Positions 1 through 10,757 of a stretch of 64,000 bases of DNA are shown here, in pieces. The stretch comes from Bathynomus jamesi. Lineage: Eukaryota > Arthropoda > Malacostraca > Isopoda > Cirolanidae. Under the pieces are notes generated by a model. That model was given only the letters and a program-made list of their open reading frames with translations, was not told where the DNA came from and ran no database searches. Positions within the stretch are counted from its first letter, which is position 1. The number at the start of each line of letters is the position of its first letter. The stretch covers positions 176,216-240,215 of the forward strand of contig JAJOZX010007511.1 in the NCBI GenBank assembly GCA_023014485.1, read 5' to 3'. The translations under genes were made by a program, and so were the position numbers.

Positions 1-676
1 TATGGTTCCTGTGAAACTCGATGTGGGCCAGACAAATGGTAAAGCTTGGTAGTCTAAACGATTATGATTGTATCAAACTAATTGAATCTCTGAAGTAGGA
101 AGTAGGCAATAAATGTTGTTAATAAATAAGTAGATACTAGGCCAACAGAGGAAGGGCAAATAATGTTTGAGAGATTAGGACCTAAGTAAAAACAGGTTGT
201 GGGTTGAGGTCCAAATTGAGAAATTTGGCAGAGATGACTCGATAGGCATTACTCTTCAAACTAAATTGCAAATTGCAAGCTTGTTGAGTCCCCTTTTGGG
301 TAAATGGCATGACTAAAGGGACATGGGTATCACTTATTTCGTTTTGCATGAGATTTGGAATCCCTATAATCTATTGAAGTTGGTATACTACTACTACCAC
401 TACTACTGCCAAATTTCTCATATTGGCTAAGGCCAAGAGTAGAATGTAAATGGACATATAGGCTGAGATCAGATAAATACTCATGCTGTTGTAAGTCAAA
501 GATGTCGATACTGTGTGTAGGGCAAGATTTGGATGTTATGTAAGAATACGGTGGGGCAACTGTTTCAGGGCACAGATATTTATATAATTTTATTTAAAGG
601 TAAAAATCAATGGAGGCACTGAACAGCTTGTCGGTTTGCCAGTAACGTTAGCTTGAATGGGTGTAAAGGACAGAGG
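1..676. other. No gene seen
   Basis: AT-rich sequence without a supported ORF, RNA gene or transposon end. A short run of act/acc triplets near 390-405 is the only simple pattern. It ends at the target-site copy of the hAT element that starts at 685. Confidence 0.6.
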
Positions 677-684
677 GGCCTATC

Positions 685-1266
685 CAGACCCGGATCTAGG
701 GGTGGGCTATGTGGGCTGCAGCCACGGGCCCCGCATTTGAGGGGGGCCTCCAAATTTGGAGAAGTTTTCCCCAATGTCTTAAATGCATACAGAATGTACT
801 TGTCATTGATGGTGACCAATTGTACCGGCGGACGGAGTTTTTCTAAGTTAAAGCGACTGAAATGTTGCACACGTTCAACAATGAAGCAAAAGCGATTACA
901 GTCACTGGCAATTCTCTGTGTTGAACATGCTCTGGCCAAAGAAGTCGATTTTCGAAATATTATTAATGAATTTGCACAAAAAAAGGCTCGTCGGTTCAAT
1001 CGGTTGCCAGCTCATAATCAGTAGGTAGGTGTGTATAAAATTATTAATTCAGGAAAATATAATATGTAAAATAAAGTAAAATATTTGTAAAGTAATATGT
1101 TTGTTCTGAAAACTAAATAAATAAAGTAAAGTAATATGTTTGTTCTGAAAACCTTTAATTTTCCTCGTAAACAAAGCTTATAATCCTTATATAATAAAAA
1201 TTGTAGCCAAGGGGGCCCCCAAAAAAAAATTAGCCACGGGCCCCCATTCTTCTAGATCCGGGCCTG
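685..1266 (+). mobile_element. Non-autonomous hAT element with exact TSD
   Basis: A 582-bp element bounded by 15-bp terminal inverted repeats, cagacccggatctag at 685-699 and its near-perfect reverse complement at 1252-1266. The exact 8-bp direct repeat ggcctatc flanks it at 677-684 and 1267-1274. The 8-bp TSD and CAG-type ends are hAT hallmarks. GC-rich subterminal motifs (runs around gggccc) occur inside both ends. It keeps only the last part of a transposase, so it could move only with enzyme supplied in trans. Confidence 0.9.
743..1024 (+). pseudogene. hAT transposase C-terminal dimerisation remnant
   Basis: About 93 codons match the hAT C-terminal dimerisation region of the ZMYM1-like group. 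Visible blocks are FPNVLNAYRMY, then GRSFSKLKRLK, then ALAKEVDFRNIINEFAQKKARR. The usual GERSFSKLK core reads GGRSFSKLK, so the conserved Glu is lost. The zinc finger and the catalytic DDE region are absent. The fragment ends at a normal-looking stop at 1022-1024, so this is the true C-terminus of an internally deleted transposase. Confidence 0.85.
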
Positions 1267-1274
1267 GGCCTATC

Positions 1275-1715
1275 TATAGACAAATGAACACTAGCCAGAC
1301 AGGAAAAGTTCTTAGTGGGTACTGAGAAAAATTGCAAGCTGGCACAAGGACAAAGATCCAGAGTCAAGAGCATTGGAGGCTTCTCTGGAGTATCCGCAAG
1401 TAGAACAATCCGTTTCAATTGTTGGTTGCCCAATAAAAGAAAACTAATTTATCTGGAAACTAAGTACAAGGGTTCCAGAGGGAGGCACGGCAGTTATTTC
1501 ACGAACATGCCTCCTGGCTTTTTCCGGAAACATGTAGCAATACTAGTTCAACCTTCTCTTGATTGGTATACTGAGCGATCAGGGTATTTTTTCCTGAAAT
1601 ATACAAAACTGACATTAGAAATGCGTTTGTTTCACTTTAAAAATATAATATCTATTTTCCATATGGGTCCAGACTTCTGGGACACCCTGTACATAATATT
1701 TACAAAATGTCTGTG
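1275..1715. other. No recognisable gene
   Basis: An open frame of about 135 codons on + (1315-1725) shows no motif I recognise and has composition like chance coding. The phrase gggacaccctgtaca at 1679-1693 resembles words often seen near insect transposon ends, but I cannot define an element from it. Confidence 0.5.
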
Positions 1716-1721
1716 TAAGAG

Positions 1722-2434
1722 ATAGCCAATGTGGCACAAATGTATTTGAGTGCACAAGCAGAAGGTGAAGGTAGCAGAAAGGCCTTTATTAAGGGAAAAC
1801 CCCAATGGGTGAAGCAGGAAAGGGAGAACCCACAGGGTAAGCCTGTGACAGGACGGGTCACATAGCCATACATTGTAAGGAGAATGGTACAGGGAGGCAA
1901 CAGTCAGACCAGCAACAACAAATGAAAGACGAGAATAGCAGAATAGCAATGGTGGCAGAGATGGAGATGCAGGAGGAGGAAGTGGAGGCTAAAGTTTGTG
2001 TAGCAGGCACAGTGAAGTCAAATAATAGTTTCCCATTGGTGGAAGGGAAATTGAATGGCAGGACAGTGGTGGTGTTGCGAGACACAGGCTGTGATACAGT
2101 GGCTATGCGAGAAGACCTTATCACAGCTGATGCTCTTACAGGCAAGAGAGCAGTTATAAAGGGGATTGCTGGTACTCAGGTGGAGGCGGATGTGGCAAAG
2201 GTAGCCCTACAGTGTGACTTCTACTCAGGGATAGTTACAGCAGTGAGTGTGAAGGATTTGCAATGGGATGTAATCCTGGGAAAAGTAGAGGGGACAGTGT
2301 TGCCATGGGTTCAAAAGGAAGCATCAGAGTCTGTTCAGAGCGAGGAAAGGGTGTGTGAAGTTGCAACAAGAGACATGGAAAAGAGAGAGGGTGATGCCAC
2401 ACAGAAGCCACAGAGCAAGAGTAAAGAAATATAG
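1722..2434 (+). pseudogene. Ty3/gypsy gag C-terminus and aspartic protease fragment
   Basis: 1722-1859 reads as the end of a gypsy gag (VAQMYLSAQAEG, then GKPVTGRVT, after which a stop falls where a zinc knuckle would be expected). After a frame change, 1922-2434 encodes a retropepsin-like protease. The active-site block is VVVLRDTGCDTVAM, followed by GTQVEADVAKV and a WDVILGKVEG flap/helix block. The family role is processing of the Gag-Pol polyprotein. No reverse transcriptase follows: at about 2440 the sequence switches to a minus-strand integrase, so this is a rearranged fragment. Confidence 0.75.
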
Positions 2435-2439
2435 TATAT

Positions 2440-3463
2440 ACGTTTCTGACGCCTCTTTGCCTTGGTTTGTTGCACTTTGGCCTCCTCTAGACACCGCTTT
2501 ACCTTATATCTCATATCCAGGACATGACTTGTAACACTGTTCTCTTCTTGCTGGAGTAGCCATGAATTGTTCAATAAATAGAAAGGACCCCTCACCTGAT
2601 GACCAAAGAGCAATTCAAAGGGCGAGAAGCTTGTTGACTCATGAGGGACTTCTCTGTATGCAAAGAGAAGTGGTTGAATCATCCTATCCCACTCCTTGGG
2701 GTCCTCACTTGACACCTTTTTTATCATCATTTTCAGTGTACCATTAAATTTTACACAGAGTTCATTCGTCTGTCAGTGATACGGAGTAGTTTTGATAGAT
2801 CTTATGTTTGTAATCATGTAGAATGCCTGCATGGTGGCACTCATGAAATTTGTACCATGATCATGTAAAGCCTCTTCAGGGTATCCCAACCGTGAGAACA
2901 TCTGAATGAGTGTCTCGGCCACATCCATTGCAATTATGTTCCTCATTGCCACTGCTTCCGGATATTTGGTGGCACAGTCAATCATGACCAATACATACTG
3001 ATTCCATTTTACTGAAGGTGTTGAAGGTGTCAATGGTCCAGTTATATTAATGCCTACCCTCTTAAATGGAGTAGATATCACAGGAAGTGGTATTAACGGT
3101 GCCCGGAACTCCCCCTTGGTGCGCACCCTTTGACATATCTCAAAGCTTTTAATGAAGTTCCGAATATCTGTATTCATGCCAGGCCAAACAAAATACTGTG
3201 TGATTCTGTTAATGGTTTTACCAACTCCAATATGTCCTGCCAACAAATTATCATGTCCTAACGCCATGACTTTCTTCTGCAGCTCGGTGGGCACCACTAT
3301 CTGGCTTAAGTATTTTTTATCATAGTTCTTGATCAGTACACCATCCTTCACTCCATAACTATTATCTGCATTTTCCGTCACCCTTTTCCAGATACCTTGC
3401 AGTTTCTCATTCTCTTTCTGAATAGTAATTAGCTCTTTCCAGTCCAAGGAAAGGTATATTAAT
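2440..3463 (-). pseudogene. Ty3/gypsy integrase (one in-frame stop)
   Basis: Read on -, this is a gypsy integrase that normally joins cDNA to the host chromosome. Zinc-binding H2C2 residues are visible around GHIGVGKTINRITQYFVWPGM and SFEICQRV. Catalytic-core blocks are GINITGPLTPS, VMIDCATKYPEAVAM, and a D-containing HDHGTNFMS. The frame meets a TGA at 2773-2775 (TTPYH then stop then QTNELCVKFNGTLK), where the family usually has Pro. It then continues in the same frame to about 2440 (LLFAYREVPHESTSFSPFELLFG). The upstream RT/RNase H is missing because a hAT begins at 3464. Confidence 0.85.
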
Positions 3464-5366
3464 CAACGGTGGCCAAACTCCGGCTCGTGAGCCGCATGCG
3501 GCTCTCGAGGTTGTTAACTGCGGCTCGCGAGACAATTTTGGTTTTTATTGTATTTATCATAAAAGACAAAATTCATAATACAAATATAATTTTTTTTCAC
3601 ATAAAAAAAATATGAAAAAAAAAAGGAAAAATTGAATTGACAATAAAATGCGTCATGCGTACGACAGTTTCTTTTGCGTGACAGGCACTAAGCGGGATAA
3701 TTACGTAATTAACACCAATCGCCACTCACCAGTGTCCAGTACCCCTCGATCTACCCTGCGGGCCGCGTGTAGTAACGAGTGAGTGTGTTTTAAAATTGTC
3801 TTCTTAGATCAAATAGTGGCTATTTTTCTCAGCTATACGAGTGAAAGTTATACAACCCCTTAGTTGATTAAAATGACTGAGCAGACAAAGTGTAAGAAAC
3901 GGAAATATGAAGAAGAAAATAGAGTTTTTAAACAGGAGTGGGAGGAGAGCTTTGCCTTTACTGTTAAGGGTGGGAAACCTGTGTGTCTTATCTGCCACTT
4001 GGCACTCAATCACTTTAAAGCCAGTAACTTAAAGCGTCATCATGAAACTAACCATAAAAATTTTATTACAGAATTTCCTCCCAAATCAGAATTGCGGAAA
4101 ACTAAGTTAACAATGTTGAAATTTAGCCTAGTTGCCCAACAAACTGTACTTTCATCATTGTGTAAGACAGCTGACTTAACTACTGAAGTTAGTTTTGTTA
4201 TGGCATGGAATATTGCTCGTGCTCAACTTCCCTACAGTAGTGGAGAATTTGTGAATAAGAATATTGCCGATGTTACTGCAATTCTCGCTCCAGATAACAC
4301 AAAGCTTCGAAAACAAATAGCAAGTATTTCTATTTCCCGCCACACTACAGAGAGATGTATTTCCCAGATCAGTGTTGAAATTACATGCTCGTTGCAGAGT
4401 GATTTGAAGAATTCTGTTGCATTCAGTTTGGCCCTCGATGAATTCACAGATATTAAAGATAACCCTCAACTGGCGATATTTGTTCGTTATGTTACTGGCG
4501 ATGGAAATGTGAAAGAAGAACTCTTGGACTTAATGACCCTAAGAGAAACCACCAGAGGGGTTGACATAAAGAACGCACTTGATGAGGCATTATCAAATGC
4601 TCAAGTACCATTGAATAAACTTGTCAGTGTTGCAACAGATGGAGCACCAGCTATGATAGGACAAAATGTAGGCCTACTTGGGCTCTTGACACGCGATCCC
4701 AAGTATTCTGTGTGTCTCTTTATTCACTGTATCATTCACCGTGGTCATTTGGTAAGCAAGTACTTTAGGTATGACAGTGTTATGAAATGTGTTCTAGAAA
4801 TTGTGAATTTCATTCGTTCAAATGCAAAAACGCACCGAGCGTTTAGAAATTTTATCGAGGAGCTGGATCTTCAAGATAAGCCAGATGACCTTTCATTCTA
4901 CTGTATTGTAAGGTGGTTATCAACTAGTAATCTCCTGAATAGGTTTGTTGCACTGTTGGAGCTTATCATTGATTTCTTGAAAGAAAAGGGAAAGTCATAC
5001 CCACAACTAGATCACGAATGGGTGCAGGATCTGATGTTTTTTATTGATGCAATACAACACCTTCAAAATCTAAATTTGGCACTTCAGAGAAAGGATAAGG
5101 TCATTTCTAACCTTACACAGACAGTTTTCATTTTCTAGAATAAAATAAAGCTCTTCCAAAAAGATCTAGTGACAAAACAATATGACCACTTTCCCCACCT
5201 GAAAAACCGAGCAAACACTTTTCCTGATATTGAAATAAAAGATGGTAAATTGGAGGAATACATAGGTAATTTAGAAGGACTAATTGATGATTTTCAGTTC
5301 AGGTTTGATGAACTAAAGAAGTTAAAACCATGCTTCGAATTTCTTGTAAATCCTTTCCTGACTGAT
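3464..5366 (+). mobile_element. 3'-truncated hAT element
   Basis: The 5' end starts near caacggtggccaaactccgg, with a palindromic subterminal block (ggctcgtgagccgcatgcgg). This end type is typical of one hAT group with BED-finger transposases. The coding region runs to 5366, where it joins a repeated gypsy integrase piece in mid-domain. The 3' inverted repeat and a second TSD copy are therefore missing. It sits directly against the N-terminal side of the gypsy integrase, so it probably inserted into that element. Confidence 0.75.
3873..5366 (+). pseudogene. hAT transposase, GTF2IRD2/SCAND3-like, truncated
   Basis: An open frame from ATG 3873 to TAG 5136-5138 continues in frame to 5366. A BED-like finger (CLICHLAL then KRHHETNH) lies near residues 35-65. 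RNase H-fold blocks follow: SLALDEFTDIKDNPQLAIF (first Asp), VSVATDGAPAMIGQ (second Asp), FIHCIIHRGHL, and VRWLSTSNLLNRFVALLELI. The family cuts and pastes its own DNA. The TAG interrupts a stretch that otherwise reads on (IKLFQKDLVTKQYDHFP). The protein breaks off at FLVNPFLTDV, before the dimerisation region that carries the last catalytic Glu, so it is inactive. Confidence 0.85.
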
Positions 5367-5608
5367 GTGGTATTAACGGTGCCCGGAACTCCCCCTTGGT
5401 GCGCACCCTTTGACATATCTCAAAGCTTTTAATGAAGTTCCGAATATCTGTATTCATGCCAGGCCAAACAAAATACTGTGTGATTCTGTTAATGGTTTTA
5501 CCAACTCCAATATGTCCTGCCAACAAATTATCATGTCCTAACTCCATGACTTTCTTCTGCAGCTTGGTGAGCACCACTATCTGGGTTAAGTCTTTTTTTA
5601 TCATAGTT
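5367..5608 (-). repeat. Second copy of gypsy integrase H2C2 segment
   Basis: 242 bp nearly identical to 3087-3327 (offset 2280, one extra T in a T run), encoding the same zinc-binding integrase portion on -. It begins exactly where the hAT coding sequence stops and ends where similarity to the first copy is lost, near tcatagttt. It looks like a second gypsy copy or a duplication scar, with no functional frame. Confidence 0.85.
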
Positions 5609-6079
5609 TCTGATAAAGTCAAACTGTTTCGCGTGAAATGTACCCGTTCCGAGGCGTGCAATCTAAGAATATTATTATACGTCTTTAGAACTCTGCTGTA
5701 ACTAATCCCACGTTCAAGCCACAGACAAGCCCGAAACTAGGTAATTATAAACCGTAGACAGAATGAAAATGAACTGCCGAAATGGGATGCACCAGTAGTA
5801 TGTTTTCTCGTGTAAGAGTTCATTTGCATGCAACATTGCATACAATATTTGCAGCATTGTATTGCAGCACTGCAGCATTGTAAGGAGCCATAGGCAGGAG
5901 GTATAGGGGTGCTGCACCCACACAAAAAAGAAAATTGAATGGATAATGGAGATCACCCACCTCAAACCTAGCCCACCCGGCACCACCCAACCTCAGACTT
6001 AAACCAGCCAACCAAACCGCCCCAAGTGCCAGTGTCAAAGGGGTTGGAGAGTGCCAGCACCAAGTGAGAGGAAAAAAGA

Positions 6080-6367
6080 GGAAACAACAAGAAATAGAAA
6101 ATGGAGGCGTGGGGAAACGAGGTGAAGCGTAAAAGTGTAGATTTTTAAGCACAGCTGTGCAAACAATAGGATTGATAAGTATAAACAAAGAGTTTGATAA
6201 GGGTCAAAAACAATGAGATAAGGGTTAGCAGGGAATAATAGCCTTATGGGAAAAAGGCCAAACGAGTAAAAGTGGAGGAAGGAGGGAAGTAACCACAGCT
6301 GTGTAAACAATGGGATTGATAAGAGTAAACAAAGGTTTGACCTGAGTGAGTAAACATGAAGGTTGTG
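6080..6367. repeat. Degenerate 144-bp direct duplication
   Basis: Sequence around 6150-6180 (cacagctgtg, then attgataag) recurs at 6294-6324 with an offset of 144. Similar purine-rich text precedes each copy. The copies are diverged, so this is an old local tandem duplication. Confidence 0.55.
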
Positions 6368-7684
6368 GGAAAGGATGGGGAATGAAGTAATGGGGAAAGT
6401 GTTGGAGGACGGTTATGATAAAATATAAAAAAAAAGGTTTATGTTTACACTGGTGTCGAAAAGAAATAATTGTGGAAGGCAAAAGGTTGAAGGGATGAGT
6501 GTGATGTATAGGCTAGTGGTGTTAAGGGGGACTGATAAGTGAGAGAGGACAAAGGGAAAAGAAGAAAACCTTTCACCCAGATGTCTTAAGCATTTCACAC
6601 CTCTGGGTCTATGTCTATCAAGAAATAATTTAGTAAACAGCCGTGTATAACTTTTCACTCTTTTTCTGGAAGTCAATTTACAACCTCATTTTATTATAGG
6701 AGATAACTGATACCGTTCATCATTCAACATTTATAATTCGTAAGCGGTGCTTTTCTGTATATTTAAAAAATGGTTAAATAAAACACCTGTACACGTTGTT
6801 TATTAACATTATTTTCAGTGAACTTTCAAACAATCACGAGTATCCTTAACGCTCAATACCACGTGACTTTTTTCAAATCAGTGATACTGTTAAAACGTAG
6901 CAGTGGCGCAAATAATTAATTATATGCTCTAGACAAAATATAAACATAGAGACTCTGCCAAACGTAATGTTATTTATTTGAGTGTTGATAAAATGGCGAA
7001 AAACTTTGTTGGTTGAGAATTGGATGGGTGACATTTAAAAAGTACCGGCTACCGTCGTGCAACAAGAGTGACACGCTCCTCATAATGTTATGGAAAACTG
7101 ATGCGTATGGGTAATCGGGAAGTAACGAAAATGGTTCACCAAGTAGGAATGTAGTTAATCTAGCAATTATTAAATTCCTTTCATGTCAATGGCTGAGTGG
7201 ATGAAACCACTCGGTTGCTGACCAGAGTTAATCTTCACATTAGTATTTATATACTGTGTGATAAAGCGTGCTTGGGGGGAAAAAGCCTGAACAAAGAACA
7301 TGTAGGAACAGCAGCATGCAAGCGAGGGACTTCAAACGAAAAGAACAGACACCAGCTATAAGCACACACATCTAAATTAAGCAAAGAGAAGAAGGACTCT
7401 ACTACGAAGATCAGGCCTGACCAAGGAGACCAGGACTTATCTATTAACACTCGGTAAGTGAACCGTTGTATTTCTAAGCCCAGTTTAGTGATAACAGTTT
7501 AAACTAGGTTCAGTTAAATTAGGCCTACATTGTGGTCTAACACCAAGCATCAACTCATAGCTTAACAAAGGCTATGATAAATTACCCTAACCTAATTTGG
7601 TGAGGAATCCTACTGTGGACCACAATTTACTATACCGGCTCTGGATATTTTCCGGAATCTCTAGGCTGACCCTACAAGGTTAGA

Positions 7685-7976
7685 CTTAACCTACTCTACA
7701 GTTAGACTGGAGATGTTAGGGTGGGTTAATTGGGGATCAATTCATGCAGAGCATTTTTCAAATTGGTGGTGCGTTTTGGGGAATTTACGTATTTTAGGCT
7801 TAACCTTCTTTAACAATAATTGCAGAATTGCTTAACCTACTATACAGTTAGACTGGAGATGTTAGGGGTGGGCTAATTGGGGAGAAATTAGTACAGAACA
7901 TTTTTTCAAATTGGTGGTCCGTTGTGAGAAATTTACGTATTTTAGGCTTAACCATATTTAACAATAATTGCAGAAT
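7685..7976. repeat. 146-bp tandem duplication
   Basis: Two adjacent copies, 7685-7830 and 7831-7976. Each starts at cttaacctac and contains cagttagactggagatgtta, then aatttacgtattttaggct, then aacaataattgcagaatt. They differ at scattered bases. No coding potential. Confidence 0.85.
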
Positions 7977-8849
7977 TAGGCCAAATGGTCTAGCCTAAAC
8001 CTAACCTAATCAAGCCTAAAGTAAGAAACTTGCCTAATTAGGTCTACAACCTAGGGCCTAACTTGGAAACATTTACATTTAAGGAGTCCCATTCTTTTAC
8101 AAGCTTAGAACTGAGTGCAACATACAGATTAACCAGAATCAAACTTACTTTTTTCCTTGCAAACAATCTTAAGCCAAAGCCTTATTTACATTTTTGGTGG
8201 GAGTTACATTAGCCTGAGGTTGGGACTAGTCTCCACTCTGTTTACATTTATTAATATAGGGCCTAGACTTAGAGTACTTATTGGACTAAATCTTGACATT
8301 AATTAAATACTCGTGATTTAACTAAATTTAAAACTTGACTGTTTGTCTGATTACTCAATTTATTTGATTTTCATCTCTGACCCTTTGCTTTGTCCGAGCT
8401 ATAGGGCGCGTCCCTCTGTGGCCAATGTGGGAATGCATCTTCCTCCGATGTAAGGGTTCTCTCTGCCTTCGTGGACCATTGGACCTGTTTGGGGACCTGG
8501 CTGATCGCCTACTTATATTTCTTTCTTTCTCCTCCTTTCCCCCAATCCTTCTGGTTTTTTTTCCAGCAGTTGGCTTTGTTTTGGAGCTTGACTTGACTCT
8601 TTCCTTGGACCTTGGGTGAGGGAGGTGTTGTCCTTCACCCTTGTCGCTCTTAAACCAAACCCAAGCCATGTCCCTGCCACCTTTCACCGCGCGTTGGATG
8701 AGAGTGGCCGCCTTTTAGGCACGGGGACTGGGTATGGGTGTATCTCCCCTGCGTGACATCTATTGGTGGTGGGACCGAGTGTGCCCACGATTCGCTTTTC
8801 CCTTGTTGGAGTCGGTGGTGGTTGGATGCGCGCGGGGGATGAAGCTTCC

Positions 8850-10757
8850 TTTTTGTTTGCTTTGGCTTCTTCTACTCCTCGGCTTACGACCGAGCAACCA
8901 GGCCCTCGAGTCCTCTACCACTGGAAGACCGCATCCTGATGCGGTTGAGATGGGACTGCGGGACACTCGCGTCCTCCTCGTTCAAAGACTTTTCGTATGT
9001 CTTATTTCCGCAAGTCTTTTGACTCCTTCGTGGGAGCTGACGACTCTGACCCTGATTACTCTCGGTTTCTGGTCTTCAGTTCTTCCGCCTCTCCCCCTCC
9101 CCTCTCACAACCGGATGTTTTTGACGTCTACGATGACTTCACTTCCCGTTATGGCGATCCCCGACAGATGTGGCCCCAGAATGATGGTTCTCTTGTGGTG
9201 GGAGTCTCCTTTAGAGCCCAACACCAGAAGGTTTCGGCCCTCTCGACCCTGGCTTCTGCTCCCATGGACTGTCTCCCCAACTCTTCCTTTAACACTTGTA
9301 CGGGTGTAGTACATGCTTCCCGCCTTTTGGAATACTCAGAATCGAATCTTCTCACCCGCCTCTCCTCTCAGAAGGTGACCCGTGTTTACCGCCCACCCTG
9401 TATGGTTCAAGGGGCAAGGATTCCATTTCCCTTATTGATCCTGACCTTTGCTCGTTCCCAGTTACCCGAGAAAATTAGGGCCGGTTATCTTCAATTTCAG
9501 GTCTGTCGTTACATCCCCTGACCACGCCGATATTTTACTTGCCAGAGGTTCGGACATGTCAGTAAGACATGCCGAAGTTCCCCTGGTATTTGTGTCAACT
9601 GCGCGTCCCCGACACATGGTTCCTCCTGTTCAAATCCTCCCCGCTGCGCCAACTGTGGAGAAGACGACGTCGCCTCCTCCTCTTCCTGCCCGACTTACCT
9701 ATTCGAGCGTGAGGTCCTGTTGGTTCGGGAATCTGACAAGGTCAGTTTTCAGGAAGCGAGGGCCCGCGTCAGGTCCCGATTCGCATGACCAGGCCTCTCC
9801 TTTGCCCAAACACTACGCTCTTCCCGCCCGACAACCTCCCGTTCGCCCCGGACTTCGACCAGCTCTGTACAGTCCTCTTCCACACCCTGTCATCCTAGGC
9901 CTGATCAGGCCTCATCCACCCGTCCCCTATCCCGTCCTCTACCTTCTCGTCGTCTCTACCCTATGTGTTCACTATTCCTCCAACCCGTCCACCCAGAACT
10001 TCCAATTCCACTGTCCCCATCTGCTCCACCTCAGTTGCAACTAACCCGCTTACTCACCCTTCTGAAACCATTGCTAATATTTCAGCATACATATCGAAAA
10101 CCGCTCCCTCTTCTGGTCTTTCCTCCCTTCCGCGCTCTTCCGTTAAACGACCCATCGTCAGCCCCTGGCGTCTGGGTCTGCCAAACTTCCCTGCTCAGGC
10201 TCCCCGTCTCCTCGTCCTCTTGCTCCTTCTTCCACCAGTTGTCTTCCTCCTACCCTCATATCCCTTTCGTCTTCAGAGATCCCTTTCGTTTTGCCGGCTC
10301 CTCTAAGTTCCCTTGTTTCCCTTCGCGACCGTCCCCTTCCCTCTTCTATTCCTGAAGGTGGTCATGCGGCCTCTGAAATTCAAATTAAAGCTGACATCTA
10401 CCCTCCTCCTCCTTCTCCCCCGCCCCGCTCCCTCCGCCTTGGAAGCTGGATTTACCCCGGCCCGCTTTGAACACCCCTTCGCTTCCACCCCGCTCCCTCC
10501 TTGACTCCCGATGCCCCCCAGTATATTCTCTTCCACCCCCATCTCAGAAGTTAGATTCACCCCGCCCTGTTTCTTCCCCTCATTCTCGCATTCCCCGAGA
10601 CACCCCACGAAAACTAAACCCCCTCCGTCTCCTTTCATCTGTTCCTCAATCACCCCTTCTTCAACCCGTCCCCCTAGCTTCGTCAGCTCGTCCTTCTGGT
10701 CATGTCCCTAAAGCTCGCCCGATTACGTCTCTCGCTCCATCTGTATTCCATTACTGA
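8850..10757 (+). pseudogene. J1 ORF1, gag-like RNA-binding protein, broken
   Basis: Read in the frame of 8997-9521. It shows SRFLVFSSSASPPPL, then NTCTGVVHASRLLEYSESNL, RLSSQKVTRVYR and LQFQVCRYIP, a block order typical of I/Jockey ORF1. After an in-frame TGA (9519-9521) come knuckles CQRFGHVSKTC, CVNCASPTHGSSC and CANCGEDD, then SFQEARARVRSRF (9530-9790). A long Ser/Pro-rich tail has further stops. The same frame is open from 10467 to its TGA at 10755-10757, which overlaps the ORF2 ATG. The family role is binding element RNA in the RNP. The true start is not visible; 8850 is approximate. Confidence 0.7.

Larger units (their letters stand above)
5609..8359. other. Quiet interval, possible non-coding exon
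   Basis: No protein gene is supported. Two local duplications are listed separately. At 7250-7453 a stretch ends in tcg|gtaagtg, a strong splice-donor consensus (GT at 7454-7455). It follows a TATA-like word (tttatatactg, 7244-7254). The following DNA is rich in cctaacc words as in arthropod introns. This could be a 5' non-coding exon of a gene outside the window, but nothing in frame supports that. A tggctgagtgg word at 7189-7199 resembles a Pol III A box, but no B box follows. Confidence 0.35.

Noticed and set aside
607..999. 130-codon minus-strand ORF
   Set aside because: Antisense shadow of the hAT dimerisation fragment on +.
1315..1725. 136-codon plus-strand ORF
   Set aside because: No motif, unusual composition, and adjoining repeats; likely chance.
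5714..6676. Series of minus-strand hydrophobic ORFs as membrane proteins
   Set aside because: Overlapping frames in purine-rich DNA with a 144-bp duplication. No conserved motif or consistent start.
7185..7235. tRNA-Ser-like SINE head (tggctgagtgg)
   Set aside because: An A-box-like word only. No B box, no cloverleaf and no A-rich tail in the expected distance.
8355..8687. Minus-strand 110-codon basic ORF
   Set aside because: Shadow of pyrimidine-rich J1 leader DNA; no motif.
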